Positions 7,075 to 16,900 of a stretch of DNA of 23,434 bases are shown here, piece after piece (positions within the stretch are counted from its first letter, which is position 1; each line of letters begins with the position of its first letter). Below the pieces are notes generated by a model that worked only from the letters and a program-made list of their open reading frames with translations, was not told the DNA's origin and ran no database searches. The position numbers and the translations under genes are program-made. The stretch covers positions 50,213 to 73,646 of the forward strand of contig PBVO01000054.1 in assembly GCA_002729015.1 (NCBI GenBank), given 5' to 3'. The DNA is from Candidatus Poribacteria bacterium (GTDB lineage: Bacteria > Poribacteria > WGA-4E > UBA9662).

Positions 7075-8781
7075 ATGCCAAATAATACTTCTACAGTACG
7101 TGTGTCTTTTCTGACATCAGATCAAAATAAGTTTGGGGTATGGAAATTGATATTATGGAATATTGGACTATGGATTTGGCTAACAATTGGCAGTTCGTCG
7201 GCTAATGTACTACCAAATAGTAATACCTTTTATGATCCAAATCAGGTTCAGATCATTGACTTACAAATTTCCGATCATCAGTTACAAAAAATGAAGTCAG
7301 CATTACCTCGCCGAATTTACGTTTCAGCTACCTTTCAATGGTCCGGTCAAGTTATTGAAAATGTCGGTGTCCGCTACAAAGGTAATAGCTCATCTCACCC
7401 ACATCAAAAGCATAAACGTGGTTTCCTCATTAAGTTTAATGAATTTGAAAAAGGACAATCTTTTCTTGGATTGAATCGAATATCACTCGATAACGGTATT
7501 CAATTTGGTAGTTTATTTAGTGAACGGTTAATTACATCAATTCTTCGTCAGCTGGGCGTCAAAGCCTCACGGTCTAACTATAGCAAACTATATTTGAATG
7601 GAAAATACCAAGGGATATACGTTAATGTTGAGCGTATTGATAGAGTTTTTATCAAAAATGAATTAGCTGATGGTGGATCTTTATATAAAGTTGATATATT
7701 TGACCGATCAAGTCTGTGGTCCGCTAATCTGGGTCCGTTGCCACCAATGGAAAAAACGGATTCCAATCCTACAGCTTTTGAGCCGAAATCGAAGGCTGCT
7801 AATCAGCAGAAGACTCGAGATGTCATTGACTTGATAACTAAGATCAACGAAACGAACGACAATGATTTTGCTCGAGTTATAGAATCCATAATCGATTTAG
7901 ATGCTTTTTTAAAGACAATGGCTGTCATGTTGTTTTCTGGAGCCTTTGACCAACTAACAGGTACGAATCCACATAATTATTATTTGTACTGTTCCCCAAT
8001 GAATAACCGTTGGCATTATATTCCTTGGGATTTGGATGTCGGGTTTGCAGACAAAGCTTTCGGTTATATTCCAGTAATTGACGGTTGGAACGCTGCCTGG
8101 CCATTAATCGGTGGTTCACCTTCTCCACTAATCCAGCGAATCGTCAACGACCCAAAACTTCTAGCCCGTTATCGAACGTTAGCTAACAAAATTCTGGAAA
8201 ATTACTTTCACCCCGACAAGCTACTACCCAAAGTAGACCTACTGTACAAGCAAATCTTAACTGATTTAGAAACGGATCCATTTCCAAGCCGTCGAGCTAC
8301 CAACAAACAAGATCAAAATTATAATGATATTGTTCAATCGATTAAAGATTTTATTTACTTGAGATACAAAACTGCTCGTCAGCAATTGGATGAACCGGGA
8401 GACCAGCCACCGCTAGTTCCCATTCGGCCACCCTCTCATCAACAAAGAGGTCCTAAACCTGGACCACCTTCAGCAAATGCTCCAAGTAATTTACATTCTG
8501 TATCAATCTCTCGCTCGTCAGTTAGCCTAAAATGGACTGACAACGCTACTAATGAAGGAGCATATATCTTACAAAGAGCAGAGGGGGAAAGCAACCAACC
8601 ATTCCACAATCATATAGGACAATTTTCTGCCGATATTACCACTGCCCATGACAAACAAGTTGTTCCTGGTAGTATATACCGCTATCGTGTTTACGCTCTG
8701 TGTCCAAGTCCGTCTGGCCCCAAAGGCACTGGATTATCTAATACTATTACTATTCAGATACCATCTGGGTTTCGCGACTAG
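7075..8781 (+). CDS. secreted CotH kinase family protein with C-terminal FN3 domain (CotH 1)
   Basis: 568 aa. After a long N-region comes a hydrophobic signal or anchor (about 22-44). The CotH domain covers about 57-435. It shows VGVRYKGNSS...KRGFLIKF (97-121), the glycine/tyrosine-rich YLNGKYQGIYVNVERID (173-189), NYYLYCS (301-307) and YIPWDLDVGFA (315-325) with the acidic pair D319/D321. CotH proteins have an atypical protein-kinase fold; the Bacillus spore-coat member phosphorylates coat proteins. A Pro-rich linker (441-468) leads to a fibronectin type III domain (~469-562; SVSLKWTDN, YRYRVYA) that would mediate surface or carbohydrate contacts. The substrate is unknown. The gene is alone on its strand, followed by a convergent dehydrogenase gene. 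No strong ribosome site is visible. Confidence 0.88.
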   Translation: MPNNTSTVRVSFLTSDQNKFGVWKLILWNIGLWIWLTIGSSSANVLPNSNTFYDPNQVQIIDLQISDHQLQKMKSALPRRIYVSATFQWSGQVIENVGVRYKGNSSSHPHQKHKRGFLIKFNEFEKGQSFLGLNRISLDNGIQFGSLFSERLITSILRQLGVKASRSNYSKLYLNGKYQGIYVNVERIDRVFIKNELADGGSLYKVDIFDRSSLWSANLGPLPPMEKTDSNPTAFEPKSKAANQQKTRDVIDLITKINETNDNDFARVIESIIDLDAFLKTMAVMLFSGAFDQLTGTNPHNYYLYCSPMNNRWHYIPWDLDVGFADKAFGYIPVIDGWNAAWPLIGGSPSPLIQRIVNDPKLLARYRTLANKILENYFHPDKLLPKVDLLYKQILTDLETDPFPSRRATNKQDQNYNDIVQSIKDFIYLRYKTARQQLDEPGDQPPLVPIRPPSHQQRGPKPGPPSANAPSNLHSVSISRSSVSLKWTDNATNEGAYILQRAEGESNQPFHNHIGQFSADITTAHDKQVVPGSIYRYRVYALCPSPSGPKGTGLSNTITIQIPSGFRD

Positions 8782-9022
8782 AAATTTGTAGTTTATAAAA
8801 TCTATTTGGCTACTTTCTCTTCTCGAATCGATCTAGACTCACTAATCGATATTTCTTGGCAGTCTACCTTCGCTGACAATCAGTCCCTCCCTGAACCCAA
8901 CGGTTCCAAACCAGATAGAGCTTAATCAACTATCAATTCCTTAGATGATGATTTCACTGGAGAAGTAGCTAATCTATCTAAACCTCAGGCTTAACTCAGT
9001 TGGGTTAGGGCACCAATTACAA

Positions 9023-10003
9023 TCATCCATCCCCAAACGAGACTCCAAGCTTGACACTTCGTTCCGGATGTAGATCCATCTCTTGATATGCTTCGGCTGC
9101 TTCAGCAAATGAAACAACAGGAGATACAATCTCCTCACAATTGATTTTTCCGGCCGATAACCATTGCCAACAGTGATGGCGAATCCTAGTGAAATCCCAC
9201 CGGGGATGATCTCGATTGGGATCGCTGTTGGCTCGAGCGAAGATCAAATTGGGAATACTGAAGTGAGCTACAGCCCCAAGATCTAATCCACCAGTACACT
9301 CTTTGGCCCAACCGGCTACCACTACGGTTCCATTAAAAGCTAATCCACGGATAGCCTGATCTAGAGCCTGATAGACCGCACTGGTTTCAATTGCTACATC
9401 AACTCCTAACCCGCCAGTAGCATCTTTTAGAACTTGTTCTACATTTTCGGAAGATGGGTCGATGGCTATGTCCACACCTGCGTTCAGCGCCACCTGTCGC
9501 CGAATACGAATCGGGTCAACTACAGCTACCAAATCTGCCCCGGCGAGTTTGGCCATTTGTGCAGTTACCTGCCCGATCGCGCCCAGACCAAAAATGGCGA
9601 CCCGATCCCCGAGCCGAACCTGACCGTCGCGAATGCTAGCCAGCGCAAAATGGGCTGGATCGTAACAAACGGCTTCTTTCCATGTCATTCGCTCACTCAT
9701 GGATAGCAATTGTCCAGCCGATCGGATGTGAGTTTCTCTCAGATGTCCGTGACAAGCAACTCGGTCACCAATCTCAAATCCATCGACTCCATCACCCTTT
9801 TCTACAATCCGACCAACGCACATATTTCCTAACCCCATTGGAAATTTGGCATTACGGTTACCATAATACATGGTCATTTCTGACCCTCGTTTGGGAGCGC
9901 CGAAATCTACCTGAATCCGAACTTGTCCTTCAAGTATGGCTGATTCTTGATATTCCTGTAATACTGGCTGACGAGGAGAAACTGCAACTAATTCTTTGGG
10001 CAT
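9023..10003 (-). CDS. zinc-independent MDR-family NAD(P)-dependent dehydrogenase
   Basis: 326 aa medium-chain dehydrogenase/reductase. The Rossmann motif VAIFGLGAIGQ (135-145) and VVDPIR (161-166), with Asp163 at the end of the second strand, point to NAD(H) rather than NADP(H). The usual zinc site is missing: the catalytic Cys position reads GAPKRGSE (35-42) and the GHE motif reads GLGNMCVG (57-64). There is no structural four-Cys zinc loop. This resembles the zinc-less branch of sorbitol- and BchC-like oxidoreductases found in many Planctomycetes, probably acting on a sugar or polyol. That substrate is a guess. A good ribosome site (GAGGT, 8 nt before the ATG) supports the start. It is cytoplasmic, unlike its exported neighbours, and transcribed against both flanking CotH genes. 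Confidence 0.88.
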   Translation of the reverse strand: MPKELVAVSPRQPVLQEYQESAILEGQVRIQVDFGAPKRGSEMTMYYGNRNAKFPMGLGNMCVGRIVEKGDGVDGFEIGDRVACHGHLRETHIRSAGQLLSMSERMTWKEAVCYDPAHFALASIRDGQVRLGDRVAIFGLGAIGQVTAQMAKLAGADLVAVVDPIRIRRQVALNAGVDIAIDPSSENVEQVLKDATGGLGVDVAIETSAVYQALDQAIRGLAFNGTVVVAGWAKECTGGLDLGAVAHFSIPNLIFARANSDPNRDHPRWDFTRIRHHCWQWLSAGKINCEEIVSPVVSFAEAAEAYQEMDLHPERSVKLGVSFGDG

Positions 10004-10057
10004 TTATAGCTACCTCTTTCTATAAGATAAATATATTTAGAACTAAAAATTGAGTCC

Positions 10058-10063
10058 ATTATA
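10058..10063 (-). promoter_or_regulatory. -10 element of the dehydrogenase gene
   Basis: On the minus strand this reads TATAAT, a perfect -10 consensus, 54 nt upstream of the ATG at 10003. No good -35 box lies 16-18 nt further upstream, so it may need an activator. Confidence 0.4.
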
Positions 10064-10069
10064 CTCGAT

Positions 10070-10665
10070 TCTGTCTTAGATCTTAGGGGAAAATCAACGG
10101 CTCGATAATCAATCCCGATCCTATAGTTGCTCATAGATCCTTTTCAGGCTCAAAAGTTGAAACCGATATGTAGACGTCTATTCGCATATGACTGAGCAGG
10201 AACAAAAGCCAGACAAGCTATTTCATTGGTATACAGCAGCCATAAATTTAGTTTCCATTTCACTACTCATGGAACTGATACCGATTAAACCGAATTGCAA
10301 AGACTTCACTTTGATTCTTTTCTTCAACCCTCGATTACTATTCTGCAGTCGAAAATTTCTCAGTCAACTAATTATAATCTCTACTTTTACTAGAAGTCTG
10401 ACACTCGTATCTGGAACGTAGAAGGTACAGGTCGTTATCGAATAAAACCCAACTGGACTATTAATATCTTGAGTTACACGATTCTATGAATTAATGCACT
10501 TAAGGCGTTTTTCCCTCTGTAGATTGCTCTGCCAGGCCTATTCTATTTCATTTCTGTCGGGGCGAAGCTAATCTTCAAAGAAACTACTTGACAAAAACAT
10601 AAACAAACCTAACAATGTCGTAATACTGTTGTTACCAATCAAGAAGTCAAAAAACAAAGAGTAAG
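10070..10665. other. intergenic stretch without supported gene
   Basis: About 600 bases. A 77-codon + strand frame (10188-10421) starts plausibly but becomes a low-complexity hydrophobic run with no motif and no ribosome site, so I do not call it. A TTGACA/TAACAA pair at 10588-10615 is a weak promoter-like match. No repeat or RNA gene was recognised. Confidence 0.4.
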
Positions 10666-11052
10666 TTAGTTGACATCGGTATTAGAACGATCAAGATAGA
10701 GGAACAGCCGAAAGAAAGAGGCTGGACACACAAAAAGGTAAATGAAAATACCAAGGGTAAAAAAGTGCGCCCAGCTTAGTTTCAAGGAGATTGAAACGTC
10801 AATATTAGTCGTTCCTCTAAGCTTGAGGTTTATGCTTCCCTGAAATATTTTATTGTTACTTAACCATGTTCGATCCTTATCCACTAAGGCTGATTTGGTT
10901 CCATCCTGACTTATGAAATTTCCACCATCACCATAACAGGCTTCAGGCACCCAATCAGTTATGGATTTCTCTAATTTTTCTACAGTGATAATGGTATCAG
11001 GACCTTCAATATTACTTAAACTTGGCGACAGGAATTCGTTAGTACCGGCAAT
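10666..11052 (-). pseudogene. truncated DUF1559-like (H-x9-DG family) remnant
   Basis: A minus-strand frame stays open from 11052 to the stop at 10666 (128 codons). A TAA directly precedes it, so no N-terminus or pilin-like signal is present. The translated segment GTNEFLSPSLSNIEG...DTIITVE...SITDWVPEA follows the pattern of the C-terminal part of planctomycete DUF1559 proteins (GxxTxF, slsdItDG, NTIlvvE, ihWmePrD), with several key positions degraded. A DGTK...WLSNN stretch may be the former ADGSVRFLS region. The last ~45 residues are hydrophobic (FFTLGIFIYLFVCPASFF) and unlike the family. Intact DUF1559 proteins are usually above 250 aa, so this is at best a partial, decaying gene. The family call is by eye. 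Confidence 0.35.
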
Positions 11053-11110
11053 TTATTTATAAGTTATTGCTTCGCTTTCTATAGCTCGCATTTTATGTGG
11101 TAGAAATTTA

Positions 11111-13828
11111 ATGCAAAGATTTGTGTGGTTTTTATTTTCAATTATTCTAGCAACTATAGTAAATGCTGAAGGCGAAACAAATACAACACTGACAATTGAC
11201 GATATTTTTCCCACTGACCGAGTCTTGGATGTACAAATCACTCTCAAGCCCACCGACTGGGATACGATCCGCTTTCAATCTCGGGAGTTTGCCGATGCTC
11301 TGTCAGAAAGCCGACAATACGCACCGCCTGACCATCCTTATACTTATGTTGAGTCTAGTGTTTCTATCGATGGAATCGAATTCTCGCAAGTTGGTATTCG
11401 TAAAAAAGGGTTCATTGGTTCCCAAAATACTGATCGTCCCTCTCTTAAAATCAAACTCAATCATATAAATAAAGACAGGCGCATTGATGGATTAACCAAC
11501 TTAACCTTTAACAATAATCAGCAGGATGTCAGCCTCATCAGCCAGTTTATTGGATATGGGTTATTTAACGCTGCCGGTTCACCTGCACCACGATGTGCTT
11601 ACGCTAATTTGACGGTCAATGGTCAAAATTTGGGTATTTATACACATGTAGAAAGAATACATCGTCCCCTGTTAAAACGGTCCTTCGGTAACGACCAAGG
11701 AGTTTTGTACGAGGGTACAGTGGTCGATTTTTACTCTGGTTGGGTTGATTCTTTTGAACATAAGTTTGGATCTAAAAAAAAGGGGAGAAAAAGAATCAAG
11801 GACCTGATTCAAGTTTTACACAATCCTGACAAAAATATAGAGACAGCTATTGGTAAATTAGTCGATCTGGATGCATTTTATCGATTTTGGGCATTAGAAG
11901 GATTATTGAGCTTTTGGGATGGTTATTCTGGTAACTCTAATAACTACTTCTTTTATCTTCACCCAGAGACAGACAAATTCCATTTTATTCCATGGGGCGC
12001 TGATAGTCTATTTGAGAAATACAGCCCAATTAGAGACGACAGTCAGGACCCCATTTCGGTTAAGATACAAGGTTTAATCGCTAATCGATTATATCAGCGA
12101 GAATCATGCCGTCAACGTTATAGACAAACACTGATAAATATTATAGAACAACACTGGAATGATAAGTCTCTGCTAGCAGAGACAGAAAGAATAGAATCTT
12201 TACTCAAGCCCTACCTGATTGTTGGTGAAGAAACAGAAGCTCAGGTAAACGCCATAAAAAAAATAGTAGAGACAAAAGACAAAGATGATGAGACAGAAAA
12301 AGGAAAATTTATTACTGATTGGTTTCTGTTAGGTCCTTTTTATACCCAAAGAAGTCATGATCTGGGCCAAGATTTCCTATTAGAGCAAGGGGGTGAAGCT
12401 AATATCCAGCCCAATCAAGAGCAGGAATTTCGTAACTCCAAGAATCAGCCCCTCAGATGGCGTTCGATCTCAACTAAAAAAGAGATCATTAATCTAGAGA
12501 GGGAGATAGGCCGGTTCGATGATGTAACGGCCTACGCCTTCACTGAGATCGAAAGTGACCAAGACCAATATGTTGAATTTGGTCTGGGTAGCGATGACTC
12601 AGTCAAAGTTTGGATTAATGGTTACGTGGTTCATCAATATGAGGAAGGACGTGGTGTGAAGATCGATCAAGACCGTTTCATTGTTAAGCTGAATTCAGGG
12701 GAAAATAGATGTCTCATCAAGATTAGCCAAGGCATGGGAGGATGGGGGTTTGTAATCCGGCCTGTTGCTAATTTTTCTCTAGATGAAGGGATTTCATTAT
12801 CCGGCCAGTTAATCTTGGAAGGAGAAAATAAGGATGATTTCCCTCCAATCCGGCTACAAGCTAACATTAATTTGGGTAAGACCACCTATAGTCGAGATTT
12901 AGGATTTCTAGTTCCTGGCCAGTCGTATCAGCGGATAGTTCGTATTGGTAGAGGTGCTCAACTCAAGTCACAACAAGCTGTGGCTAGGGGTACAGTGTTA
13001 GCAGAAAAAGATATGGAGTTACAATCGGATCAAGAAATAGATTTGATCATTAATACCGAATCGCCTCTAGCTTTGAAAGTATTCAATCTTGGATTAGCTC
13101 AATCTCCTTATGAATTTGTTGAGGCATTGGCAGAACGTAGGGGATTTATCCAAAAAAGAAATAGTCAAATAATGGCAGAAATCATCAATGGAATGCCGCA
13201 ATGGGAGTTTATTCCGCCAGAGCCATGGGCTTTGACTTCGATCTTTGGTACGCCTTTTCCTTTGAACAATTGGCAGAATGACAAAGTCTTTGGCCGCGAC
13301 TTTCCATTCAGGAATTGGTCGAGATTGTTAAATTTTACTAGATTAGTTTGCTTAGGGGTTGCAGCTCTTTTGTGTTGTCTTCATTTATTTAGCCGTAGAT
13401 ATTCGATTTATTGGTACTTACAAGTGTTGAAAAAATATCTTATTTTTAGTGGCCGATCCAGACGAAATGAATTCTGGATGTTTCAAGCTTGTAATGTTCT
13501 AGCCACCATCATCGTGCCCATCGTCTCAGTCAACTTAGTAAGTATGATGGGGGGAAATTTGGAGATAATTTTAATCGCCTACGGTTCATCCATGGGCATT
13601 TATAGCCTTGGCATTATAATCCCTAGTTTAGCTGTTAGTGTGCGTCGACTACACGATGTTGGTCGCAGTGGTTGGTGGTTGCTGATCGGATTGGTACCTA
13701 TCGTCGGCTGGGCTCTAACTTTGATCTGGTATGTATCTGATAGTGACGCCGAAGAGAATAAATATGGGCCAAATCCCAAATTAAAACAAGGAGGCTCACC
13801 TGATTGGGAGAGAGCTGGCCAGTATTAG
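11111..13828 (+). CDS. CotH kinase / beta-sandwich / DUF805 fusion membrane protein (CotH 2)
   Basis: 905 aa. Signal peptide at 1-19. The CotH domain (~38-370) shows VGIRKKGFIGS (94-104), VNGQNLGIYTHVERI (169-183), NNYFFYLHPETDKFHFIPWGAD (277-298). The conserved WDxD is W295-G296-A297-D298, so the first Asp is a Gly. A middle region (~400-552; TDWFLLGPF, DDSVKVWINGYVVHQY, NRCLIKISQGMGGW) looks like the jelly-roll module that carries a conserved DD..KVWxNG motif in many secreted planctomycete proteins. A further beta-rich part runs to ~700. From ~740 there are about four TM segments forming a DUF805 domain (FSGRSRRNEFW 779-789, SVRRLHDVGRSGWW 843-856, NKYGPNPK). The enzyme part would face outwards, tethered by DUF805. 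The following CotH gene lies 170 nt downstream on the same strand. Confidence 0.87.
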   Translation: MQRFVWFLFSIILATIVNAEGETNTTLTIDDIFPTDRVLDVQITLKPTDWDTIRFQSREFADALSESRQYAPPDHPYTYVESSVSIDGIEFSQVGIRKKGFIGSQNTDRPSLKIKLNHINKDRRIDGLTNLTFNNNQQDVSLISQFIGYGLFNAAGSPAPRCAYANLTVNGQNLGIYTHVERIHRPLLKRSFGNDQGVLYEGTVVDFYSGWVDSFEHKFGSKKKGRKRIKDLIQVLHNPDKNIETAIGKLVDLDAFYRFWALEGLLSFWDGYSGNSNNYFFYLHPETDKFHFIPWGADSLFEKYSPIRDDSQDPISVKIQGLIANRLYQRESCRQRYRQTLINIIEQHWNDKSLLAETERIESLLKPYLIVGEETEAQVNAIKKIVETKDKDDETEKGKFITDWFLLGPFYTQRSHDLGQDFLLEQGGEANIQPNQEQEFRNSKNQPLRWRSISTKKEIINLEREIGRFDDVTAYAFTEIESDQDQYVEFGLGSDDSVKVWINGYVVHQYEEGRGVKIDQDRFIVKLNSGENRCLIKISQGMGGWGFVIRPVANFSLDEGISLSGQLILEGENKDDFPPIRLQANINLGKTTYSRDLGFLVPGQSYQRIVRIGRGAQLKSQQAVARGTVLAEKDMELQSDQEIDLIINTESPLALKVFNLGLAQSPYEFVEALAERRGFIQKRNSQIMAEIINGMPQWEFIPPEPWALTSIFGTPFPLNNWQNDKVFGRDFPFRNWSRLLNFTRLVCLGVAALLCCLHLFSRRYSIYWYLQVLKKYLIFSGRSRRNEFWMFQACNVLATIIVPIVSVNLVSMMGGNLEIILIAYGSSMGIYSLGIIIPSLAVSVRRLHDVGRSGWWLLIGLVPIVGWALTLIWYVSDSDAEENKYGPNPKLKQGGSPDWERAGQY

Positions 13829-13998
13829 TTGATCGAAATTTTTCTGGCTTATTTTTGAAGGCAACTTGGATGTCATTCTCCTATCCTTATTACATTTAGG
13901 CTTAGCAGGATGACGACTCTAAAGTGACAATCTAATTTTAGTCGGTGTTTAGCGGTTTGTATACCGATTTAATATTTAGGAGAGAAGAAAAAAGTTAA

Positions 13999-16900
13999 AT
14001 GAGAAAATTAGTATTGCTATTAATAACTTGCTGCTACTTTCTGATAACTAGCCTAACTGCTGAAAATGATGTATCTAAACAGAAACAAATCAATTTTTCC
14101 ATTCGTCAACGTGTACTCGACCAATTTGACTCTGATAAAGACGGACGACTCAGTGCCGTTGAACGTGAAACACTCCGAAAAGCTGGTAGCCCATTTGCGG
14201 TGAAACGGCCCAGATTCATCCGGAATCGAAAACGTCATGAACAACGAATTAAAAAGTATGACAAAGATGGTGATGGCGAGTTGAATCAAGCCGAGGAGAA
14301 AGCCGCTCGACAAGCACTAGAGAATGTGTGGCGTAATCTAGTTGGAGAATACAAAGCTTTCATTAACGACCGACCAATCGTGGAAAATCTAGAAAAAATG
14401 CAACAGGATGCTAAACAGGGAAAGATCAAAGATTTCCCTGAAGAGTTGTATGATTGGATTCGAGGTAGTATCAACCGGTCAGGAAATAAACGTACGCGGA
14501 AGAAGGAGAAATCGACGAATAATCACCTATTGACACGATTTGATTTCGACGGGAATGGTCGCCTTGAAAAAATGGAATTACAGGAAGCCCGCGCGGTGGT
14601 ATCGGGTCAATCTAAAAACGATTTGAGCCAAGTTATCCAACCTAAAAGTCAACCAGAAAATATATCTATTATCGGACCACAATCAATAGAGACTCGTATC
14701 CTACGTATCACAGAATTCATGACAGACAATAAAACAGGATTGGCTGATGAGGAAGGTGAACTCGTTGACTGGATCGAAATTCACAATTATTCATCCCAGA
14801 AGCAAGGACTCAAAAACTGGTCGTTGACGGACTCGAAAAAAGGTTCACGCCGATGGTTTTTCCCTGATATCCATTTAGATGCTGGTAAGTATCTGATTGT
14901 ATTTGCGTCCGGTAAAAATCGCAAGAAAATCGGTCGGCCACTACACACAAATTTCCAACTTAAAAAAGGAGGTGAGTACCTGAGTCTGATTAGTCCAAAT
15001 GGAGAGAAGTCAGAAATCTCCAAAACCAAATACCCTAAGCAAAGATCCAATATCTCCTTCGGATTTCCCTTGTCTGATGACGGTACTGAAGGAAAATTTC
15101 CTACCTTCTTAGCTTTTCCGACTCCTGGCCGAAAAAACACGGGGACACACGTTGGTTCACTTTCAACGATCAAGTTATCCCAACCACACGGTCTGTTCAA
15201 AGCTCCTTTTACATTGAGGGTAAGTTCGGTAGATAGCGATGTCACAATTCGTTATACAACAGACGGGAGCAGGCCGAACGAATTAAGCCCGGTAATCGAT
15301 CATCCACTTGAAATTGAAAAGACTACCATTATTCGTGCCCGAGGGTACAAACCAGGCTATTCGCCCACGCCAATTATTACGCGGAGTTATATTTTCCCAG
15401 CAGATCGTATCGACGACTCGGCTGATGGTTTACCGCCAGCTAATTACCCATACGAATGGGGGGTTGGTAAATCAAACTACGGAATGGATGCAGGCATTAC
15501 AGGTGATCACAAATACCGAGAAAAAGTTCTAAAATCGCTGTGGGCTATTCCTTCCTATTCGGTCGCCATCGAACATGAAAACTTATTCAGCGATGAGAAC
15601 GGAATCTATGCGCATGCGGGTTGGCACGGGAGAAAAGCCGAACGGAACTGCTCAATTGAACTTTTGCCGACGGAAGATGGACAAGAACACGGGTTCCAAA
15701 TCAACGCTGGTATCCGTATGAGAGGAGGCTTTAGTCGACAACCACATGTTCCTAAGCATGGCTTCCGATTTTTTTTCCGTCCTCGATACGGAGCAAGGAG
15801 ACTCAAATACGATCTGTTTGGCGGAAATGCCGCTAAGGAATTTAGTCATATTGATTTGAGGTGTAGCCAAAACTACGCTTGGCACCATGGATTCAGTTCT
15901 AAGGCACTGTATGTTCGAGATCAACTCAACCGGGACTTGCAATTGGCCATGGGCCATCCTGCACCACGCGGTAATTTCCGTCACCTTTACATTAACGGAC
16001 ACTACTGGGGTCTTTACAATACCTGTGAGCGACCAAAAGCTTTCTTCGGTGAATCGTATATTGGAGGTGATAAAGATGGGTTTGATGTTGTGAAAATCAT
16101 GGGGGGATACTCGGAGGACGAGGATCAGGATCGTCGTTATCAGGTCTTTGCCACTGATGGCAATATGAAGATCTGGACACATCTAGATGAACTGTCACAA
16201 GACGACTTGAGCGACTTGGAGACCTACTGTCAGATGATTGGAGTTAAACCGGACGGTAGTCGAGACCCTGACTCCAATCGACTACTTGATCCAGTAAATC
16301 TTGTTGATTACATGTTGATAATCTTCTATGGTGGTAACTTGGACGCACCCATTAGCTGGTTCGGCCACAATCGTGGAGGGAATAACTGGCATGGACTCAT
16401 CAATGGCACCCAAAATAAGGGATTCCGATTCATCATTTGGGATGCCGAACATACTCTACTGGATCTCCAAGAAGATCGCCTAGGCCCCTTTCCAATCGGG
16501 GATACTGCCGATCGCAGTAACCCACATTGGTTGTATCAGCGATTACTAGAAAATGAAGAATTCCGCGTACTATTAACAGACAGAATCTCGAAACACTTTT
16601 TCCGCGACGGAGTTTTGACCCCATCATATGTGAGAAAATTATTTGATAGACGTATTGCTGAAATTGAGCCAGCTCTATTTGCCGAGGCTGCTCGATGGGG
16701 AAACCCACGCAAGACTTATGAATCGGTACTCACTAATTCGGAATGGCGCGTCGAGACTCACAACTCTGGTGTTGCTAAACACCAAAGTTGGTTTGCAGAA
16801 GTTAATCGTACCAAAAACCAGTACATACCTCACCGAACGGAAGTTGTTGTCAACCAGTTGTTTAGTCGCGGTTTATACCCAGATCTACCAGAGATTTCAG

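Noticed and set aside
8978..9008. Imperfect inverted repeat CTAAACC/GGGTTAG between the convergent CotH 1 and dehydrogenase genes
   Set aside because: Stem broken after four pairs and no T-run; too weak to call a terminator.
9434..10053. Three + strand frames opposite the dehydrogenase
   Set aside because: The minus-strand MDR gene has clear motifs and a ribosome site; these frames have none.
10188..10421. 77-codon + strand frame
   Set aside because: The beginning is plausible but there is no ribosome site, the rest is a non-specific hydrophobic run, and no motif is seen.
14787..15245. 152-codon minus-strand frame inside CotH gene 3
   Set aside because: Antisense of the lamin-tail and chitobiase-like region, which is well supported on the + strand.
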